A DNA stretch of 64,000 nucleotides, from assembly GCA_963930775.1 (NCBI GenBank), contig OZ005689.1:20961262-21025261 (forward strand), in the 5' to 3' direction. Positions 58,353-64,000 of this stretch are shown here, in pieces. The DNA is from Cliona cf. orientalis (lineage: Eukaryota > Porifera > Demospongiae > Clionaida > Clionaidae). The notes beneath the pieces are model-generated. The model saw nothing but the letters and a program-made list of their open reading frames with translations, had not been told where the DNA came from and searched no databases. The translations under genes and the position numbers were made by a program. How positions within the stretch are numbered: the first letter of the stretch is position 1; each line of letters begins with the position of its first letter.

Positions 58353-61250
58353 GATTGCCCTGTCTGAACTGCTTGAGGGTGCATTAGCAAGTGTGCATGT
58401 TCGCTTGTTATGTCCAGGTTGAGAGCATAAAGAACACATACTGGTACGTTTCTCTCTTTCGTACCCTGAATCTGTCAAAAACTCGACCCAATTTTTCCGT
58501 AGAAGTATCTGTTTCAGGCCTCAAGCTCTCTATGGTTACTTCCCCTGAAATAAAATTGAGTGTACACGTCCAGTTTTTCAAGTCCTTGTTGAGTAAAGGG
58601 GGATATAGATCCATGAATACGAAGTAACTCGGGTAAGTGAGCAACCATCAGATGCATGTATGGAGTAACATTTTTGGTTTGATAGATGCTGAGAAAGAGG
58701 CTTAGCCAGGTCTTACCTTCGGCTTCAAAGTTATCGATTTCCTCGGCTGTGATCGAATCGGCTCGGACAGTTTTAATCAATTGAAAGAATTGCTGCCAAA
58801 TTTGCTGTACAGTCTCCACATTTGGCAATTGTGGGAAAATGGAAGGCCAGTCAACCTTGGAAAAGAGCCGGTATTTTTTTGGTCCGGTCAGGTCTCGCCA
58901 TTTAAGAGTATTGGAATCCTTGCAAATGTAGAACTGGAAGGGAACCTTACAAGCCTCATTTAGGTACTTTTCATATACCGACACATGACGAGCCTTGTTA
59001 CGATCGAGTAGCTTGCACTTATCAATTCCGTCTTGTCTTCGCAATTCGGTTACAAGCAAATTGATCAGTACATCCCCAATTCTCAGGAACACGTGTAAAT
59101 TGTCTGGTATTACTCGATGCATGGGGATGGATGTAAACAGAGGTTCGTGTGACACATTGTAACGGGTGGTGGATTGTTTAGGCAGCTTCGAAGCATCAAT
59201 TATTGATTGAGTTGTACGAGCACCTTGTTCCTCGTCAATAATTGACCATTGCATTTCAAGAGAGTGGCGTTGGTTCTTGGCACACTTACACCAGATACAC
59301 GAAAACGTTGAGTTAGCGGCATCTAGTCCACAAACTGCTGCAATGAACATCCAGTCACCACCTAGATAGAAATGAACGTCAAATCTTTTCCCTAATACCG
59401 AAATTCCATTTGAGGATATCTCAGTTATCTCATCTCTGATGTCTCTAAGGCCAAGAGCAAGACTAGGATAGTCCTCAGACTGTTTTAGGAGACACACAGA
59501 GTGATTTCCACATGAAGATTTTGCTGCAGACCCTTCTTCTAATAGTGTAAATCCAAATGTAACTATATGTAGTCACTTCCCTATCCATGTTCCATCGCCT
59601 GTTACCTTCACTCTTATTGCTCCAAGAGACAGAAACTCGGCATCATTTGCAGCTGTTTGAATCAAATGTTCAAGTTTCTCTAAGAACTTTTCCTTCAATG
59701 AAATTTGCACACCTGTTGTTCCTTCAGGGGTATTTTGTGACCGGATTTGGGAAAACCCTCCGTATGGGATTTTTTCAGAAAATTGAGTTTGATGCATGGT
59801 TGATAAGCTCTAGCATAGAGCTAACCCGCGTTCAAGTCTTAGGCCGATCGCGCGCTTCGTTGTGGAGATACAGCGCTTTGTGATCGCGCCACACCCCCAA
59901 TAATCGAGAAATTACGGTCCAAAGACGTTGCTATGCACGCGTATGGCGTTTCCGCATACTACGCGTGACCCGGAAATCAATTAAATGGACCTGGGCGGAG
60001 CCGTTCGAAATGAACGTAAAGATCGAGCAAGAGTTGAATTTCGTTGTTGATAACGACAGACAATTGTTCTTAGATGCCCAAGAAGCTAAAAAGGTGAGCG
60101 AACGTACAGTAGATCGATGAATCTAGCTGTATCTAGGTAGAGCATTCTAATTACCGCCCATAGCAATGGGCTCCGTGTACTGTGGCTATGCCGACTAGGT
60201 GGGTCAAAATGAAGGCTTATTTCGCCTTCGTATAGCACGACTAGCCTCCGTAGAAGACGGCAACAGTTAGAAGGGTTGTTCGACATGTATATGACAAAAT
60301 CTGGACTTTGACAAATTTGGACCTGAGCTACTAAAAACGCGCATTGCGCGAATCGCGCGCGGATCCCATACGGAGGGTTTTCCCAAATCCGGTCACATTT
60401 GTGACCTCCCACCTTTGATTAATTTTTTGTACTTGCTTATCTATTTGACATGACCTTGGTAGACTTCGTTCACTCATAGCTAACTCATGGTATGCTGCAT
60501 TAGAAATGGAGTATTTGTCTTTGACGAGTAAAATGCTCTTTACTGTGTTTTCTTTGTCAGATTCAAGTACTGAGGTCACACAATCATCGTTATTTGTCTT
60601 CACAATCAACGTACTACCACCGGACCTGGTCCGCATTTGTAGACTGACCACTTCTAAATTCTCGTCTAATGCTGCAGTAGCAGTGTTCTTTATTTCCTCC
60701 AATTTATGTCGCTTGTGATGTGGTGTGTATTCATCCCAGTTTTTTCTTGCTTTCCGTTTCTGTGATTTCCCTTGGCCACTGGTTGATGGCGAGATCGTGG
60801 ATGATTGCTTTTCTTGAAGAGTCACATTTTCTTCTAGTTGTGCTACTCTGCTTTCCAATTCGGATACCAGTTGACGCTCTTTTGTCAAATCTTGCTGTAG
60901 CTTAGTTTGATTCTCAATTAATGCCGATCGTACTTCTGCTGGTTTCAAAGCAATATTCCAAGTAATTTTCTTCCACCTGTCTAATAGAACTCTGCGTCGT
61001 TTGGAGTTCAACGGGTAAATTTGTTTCCCCATTCTCCATAGCTTTGCTCGCAAAACAGATCGTAACCGCTCAGATATCACTGGTTGAAAATGGGAATGGG
61101 CACTGATGGCCCTTGTCAGAATTCGATCAAGTTTTACTTGATAAGGTGCCCCAGAACAAGAGGTTCGACAACCACGACTAGTATCGTTGCTTAAATCAAT
61201 AGTGGGTGATCCTTCCTTGTTGGGCTTCGAGATGCTATAAAGAAAATACC
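58353..61250 (-). pseudogene. DDE transposase with CCHC knuckle, split by a MITE
   Basis: Minus-strand order: N-terminal helical region (SERLRSVLRAKLWRMGKQIY), coiled coil (about 60920-60790), YSISNAAYHELAMSERSLPR, then MITE copy 3, SLKEKFLEKLEHL, VKVTGDGTWIGK (first acid), FYLGGDWMFIAAVCGLDAAN (second acid) with CIWCKC, LFTSIPMHRVIPDNLHVFLR, HLPELLRIHGSISPFTQQGLEKLD (candidate Glu), RGSNHRELEA, and after a one-base loss near 58515 a C-terminal CSLCSQPGHNKRTC knuckle. Besides the MITE and that frame change there is a TGA near 59572 where Arg is usual (GK-x-LHIV). The D, D-CxxC, H, E order with a large insert recalls RAG1/Transib- or KDZ-like transposases. Strong family match from memory, but no superfamily name is certain. 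Confidence 0.8.
59737..60396 (+). mobile_element. MITE family A, copy 3, inside the DDE gene (660 bp)
   Basis: Ends GTGACCGGATTTGGGAAAAC and inverse. ATTT follows on the right and ATTT plus one T precedes on the left. Removing it joins the host frame as ...WEVTN|TPEGTTG, which supports a 4-bp duplication. An ATG at 60010 opens 28 codons ending AAAAAG|GTGAGC at 60093. Confidence 0.9.
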
Positions 61251-61934
61251 TGCAAAACAGTAAGAAAGCTATTTCACAATCTGGAGTCAATAGCAGTTAT
61301 ATAGTCTTCATTTTTACTTACAACCCCCTCCCCCACCACCACCACACGACACCACCAAGAGCGCACATACACATTCAACCGTGTATAGTAGCAGGAGGCT
61401 TTTAATAATATAACGCAGCACAGTACACGTATAGCACAGGGTAGTTCAAATTCATATTGATTGGAATTTGGATGTCCATTCAGCTCCTCACTCATACACA
61501 TGTGTATCACTGAGATTGGCAATAGGTTGCAAGCTAGCAGCTGGCATATTATTCACATCTATATATAGATTGTTTCCTTTAGTTTACGCCTATAACCGTA
61601 CGAAGTACGGAGCTCTACTAAAAAAAGAGTTATGAGCAGAAACTTAATGACGTCATGTTTTAGCAACACAGTATACTATTTATATACATACACTATACAC
61701 TAATAGTATAGTACATATGAATAGTTCAATTAGGCAATAGCTTCCGCTTCTCATTTCCACATGAACTTAGCACCATCGTGTAGCGCTGGAGTAGGAGTTT
61801 CAATTGCAGGGCGTACGGCTCTGAAACATACATAAAGTTAAAAAGAAGTCATTTGAGGGGGTCTGTATGGTTGATACCTCCACGGACACCTGTGCATGTG
61901 AGTTGTAATTGCCAATTATTGCGTGGGTGTAGCA
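61251..61934. other. Non-coding spacer
   Basis: Follows the 5'-most recognised exon of the DDE transposase (acceptor-like AG near 61250). No further coding exon, TIR or repeat could be supported. Confidence 0.5.
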
Positions 61935-62201
61935 CTACAATAGGCTTGTAAGCCTGAATGTCCTATGATTTATTGTAATGCTCTTAGAAGTTGGTGGTGT
62001 CGAGTCGATGGGTTCAGGACAAACACTGTCTTGGCATTCTGGGGGACAGCAGTCTCGTATCTTCTCAAAGAGATACTTTCTCCTCTCCAGTGAAAACCCA
62101 GGTGGTGGAATAATTGCTCCTTTTTGTCTGGACTCCATGTGGGATCCCTCAGAACTGTGCCTCCAAGTATACGGTTTTGTCTGTATTTTTACGGATTTCA
62201 C
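61935..62201 (-). pseudogene. C-terminal fragment of a second DUF7869-type protein
   Basis: The minus strand reads KGAIIPPPGFSLERRKYLFE...CCPPECQDSVCPEP. This parallels the C-terminus of the 22.4-kb protein (ISPAGLTEERKRYLYHEIRPF...ITCPSP). Nothing of the catalytic part is nearby. Confidence 0.65.
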
Positions 62202-62313
62202 CTTACCTGTACGGTTGTACGGAATTTACTATAAATTTACGGATTTTTGCGGTAGTATACTGTTAGCTGTTGTAACCCGAACCATATGACCAGTGTCAGG
62301 TCTGTAAATAAAA

Positions 62314-64000
62314 ATGGATGCTAGCACCAGTTCAAGTACCTTGACTGACTCGATGTCTATGGGTGATGATGACTCTGAGACTGAAGAAGCGGTGCTTCCT
62401 AAACGACCAAGACTCGGTTCTCAGCGGAGATCGATCGTCACAGGGAGCGGAAAGTACAGGAAGAGCTGGAACATACCGTTTATTGTGGCAAGCACAAAGG
62501 GGGAAATATGCGCACTGTAAACTTTGTTCTTGCGATTTTTCCGTCTCTCACGGTGGACATAATGATGCTAAACGTCACTGTGATTCTGCAGAGCATCAAA
62601 AGAAACACAGTGAGTTACAGTCCAACACTTCTATTACAATGGGGAATCTAGTGTGTCTCATAGTTTAAAAGTGATATCAGCTGAGGTAATGATGGCAGTT
62701 TATTGCCTTGCATAACTTACCTTTTCAAGCAGCTGATCATCTTAGTGACTCAGTCTCGTCCATGTTTCCAGATTCTCTAATTGCGGCTGATTTTTCCTCC
62801 AAGCATACCAAGACTAAGTCTATTATCTGTGATGCTCTTGATCCTTTCCTTAAAGAGCCAATTATTGACTCGTTGAAATCCACTCCCTTTAACCTTATGT
62901 GTGATGAATCAAATGACAAGGGAGACCAATGTAAGCTTCTTACTATCTTGGATAGATTATTTGATGCTAACACTGAGTCTATTGTTCAGGGGCGTAGCCA
63001 GAGGGGGGCACAGGGGGCATTTGCCCCCCCCTTTTTTCCCAGAGTCATGTAATATTTATCACTTCTTACCGTATAATTACCAGCACCAAGTTGTTACAGC
63101 AGTCTTCAGAGTCAAAAATCATCACAGAAAAGCTGACTAAAAAGCTATCTGTAAACAAACTTTCGAGCTATGCCTCGATCGAGCAGTGTCTAGTCTGGAA
63201 TCTCGAACTTTTGATGAGTTCAAAGGGCACAAAACGGAGCGCGTGAGTTAATTAGTGGGTGTGATTTCCGGTCTAAAATTTTTCGCGCGCTTTGCGCACA
63301 ATCTTGCCCCTTCTTTTCTAAAATCCTGGCTACGCCCCTGTGCCATCTGGAAAATGTGGGTACAACAGATTTTACCGCTGAAGGCATATTTTCCGCCCTG
63401 AAGGACACCGTAGAGCGTTATGATTTACCTTTAGCCAATGTTATGAGCTTTACATCTGACACTTGTAACGTAATGAAAGGGGCACGAGGTGGTGTCATTG
63501 CTAAGCTTCGCTCTGTTCAACCAAAGATCATTGATGTGCACTGTATTTGCCACTTGGTTAGCTTGTGTATAAAATCGGCTGTCAAGGGTCTCCCATTGAA
63601 GGTCGATGATCTGCTTATTGATATTTATTATCATTCCGAAATAGTGTTAACAGGGTAGTATCGTTATAAGAATATGCTGAGTTCTGTTGTGTAGAGTTCA
63701 AGTGCATTCTCAAGCACTGTGAAACCAGGTGGCTTTCCCTATGTAGGGCTATAAACCGTACACTAGAGATGTGGGATCCGTTGCTTTCTTATTTCACAAG
63801 CCATGTGGACGTAGAAAAGCCAGGCAAAGTTAAGACGATATTTACACTAATGAGTAGGCCATCTACAAAGCTTTGGCTATGTTTTCTTTCTAATGTGCTA
63901 GCAATATTTGACAGGTTCAATACCTTCTTTCAAAGTTCAAAGATATCAACAGCTCATAAACTGCATGGTGAATGTGTACATCTCCTGAAAACAGTACTGG
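62314..64000 (+). pseudogene. hAT-family transposase, decayed, open at the window end
   Basis: An ATG at 62314 starts an acidic N-terminus, then KYRKSWNIPFIVASTKGE and a zinc finger (YAHCKLCSCDF...AKRHCDSAEHQKKH). Then ADHLSDSVSSMFPDSLIAADF, FNLMCDESNDKGDQCKLL, a MITE, HLENVGTTDFTAEGIFSALK, SFTSDTCNVMKGARGGVIAK, HCICHLVSLCIKSAVKGLPL, and from about 63687 CILKHCETRWLSL...LWLCFLSNVLAIFDRFNTFF to the end. The order matches hAT transposases of the ZMYM6-like group. Lesions: frame changes near 62505, 62640-62700 and 63635, TAA near 63672, and the MITE. Confidence 0.85.
62987..63340. mobile_element. MITE in hAT gene, CAGGGGCGTAGCCAG ends
   Basis: Perfect 15-bp inverted repeats CAGGGGCGTAGCCAG/CTGGCTACGCCCCTG. 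The termini look hAT-like. Flanks (ATTGTT / TGCCAT) show no duplication. Host reading resumes in frame (ESIV ... CHLENVG). Confidence 0.8.

Overview
The window is animal-like eukaryotic DNA. It has spliced genes with GT-AG introns, long GT/CA microsatellites, CpG-rich patches, a tRNA-derived SINE and very dense transposons. The mixture of families (piggyBac, MULE with a SWIM finger, hAT, Ty3/gypsy, cysteine-cluster proteins, DUF3987- and DUF7869-like proteins) resembles sponge or cnidarian genomes. That assignment rests on remembered family distributions; nothing in the window fixes the species. No ordinary housekeeping gene was recognised.

Layout. 1-921: 3' part of a PD-(D/E)XK nuclease-like gene. 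4450-5217: TA-flanked foldback element holding a LINE reverse-transcriptase fragment. 5451-9182: complete piggyBac element with TTAA on both sides. 9641-20345: small non-autonomous elements and simple repeats. 20346-29018 (minus): seven-exon DUF3987-like gene with a DUF7869-type transposon in one intron. 29525-55996 (plus): cysteine-cluster gene whose four exons can be traced across 26 kb of later insertions. A MULE (30685-38552, itself carrying a dead piggyBac) sits inside exon 3. A Ty3/gypsy element (39184-53537) sits in the next intron. A 9.2-kb DNA transposon (39465-48686) sits inside one LTR of the gypsy element. 57488-58197: decayed chromobarrel-like gene. 58353-61250 (minus): decayed DDE transposase with a zinc knuckle, split by a MITE. 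61976-64000: a DUF7869 fragment and a decayed hAT transposase.

The most notable item is the 9.2-kb element. It has perfect 20-bp terminal inverted repeats and a 2-bp TT target duplication, which the partner LTR confirms as the empty site. It carries one uninterrupted 1,219-codon gene with a D...D-CxxC...E layout that I cannot place in a named superfamily. Three further observations stand out. Three copies of one MITE all keep an 84-nt ATG exon ending in a splice donor. The DUF7869-type protein lies between long inverted repeats, so it is probably a transposase. The DUF3987, cysteine-cluster, chromobarrel-like and DDE genes lie in one block of about 14 kb once later insertions are removed, and may be parts of one multi-gene mobile element.
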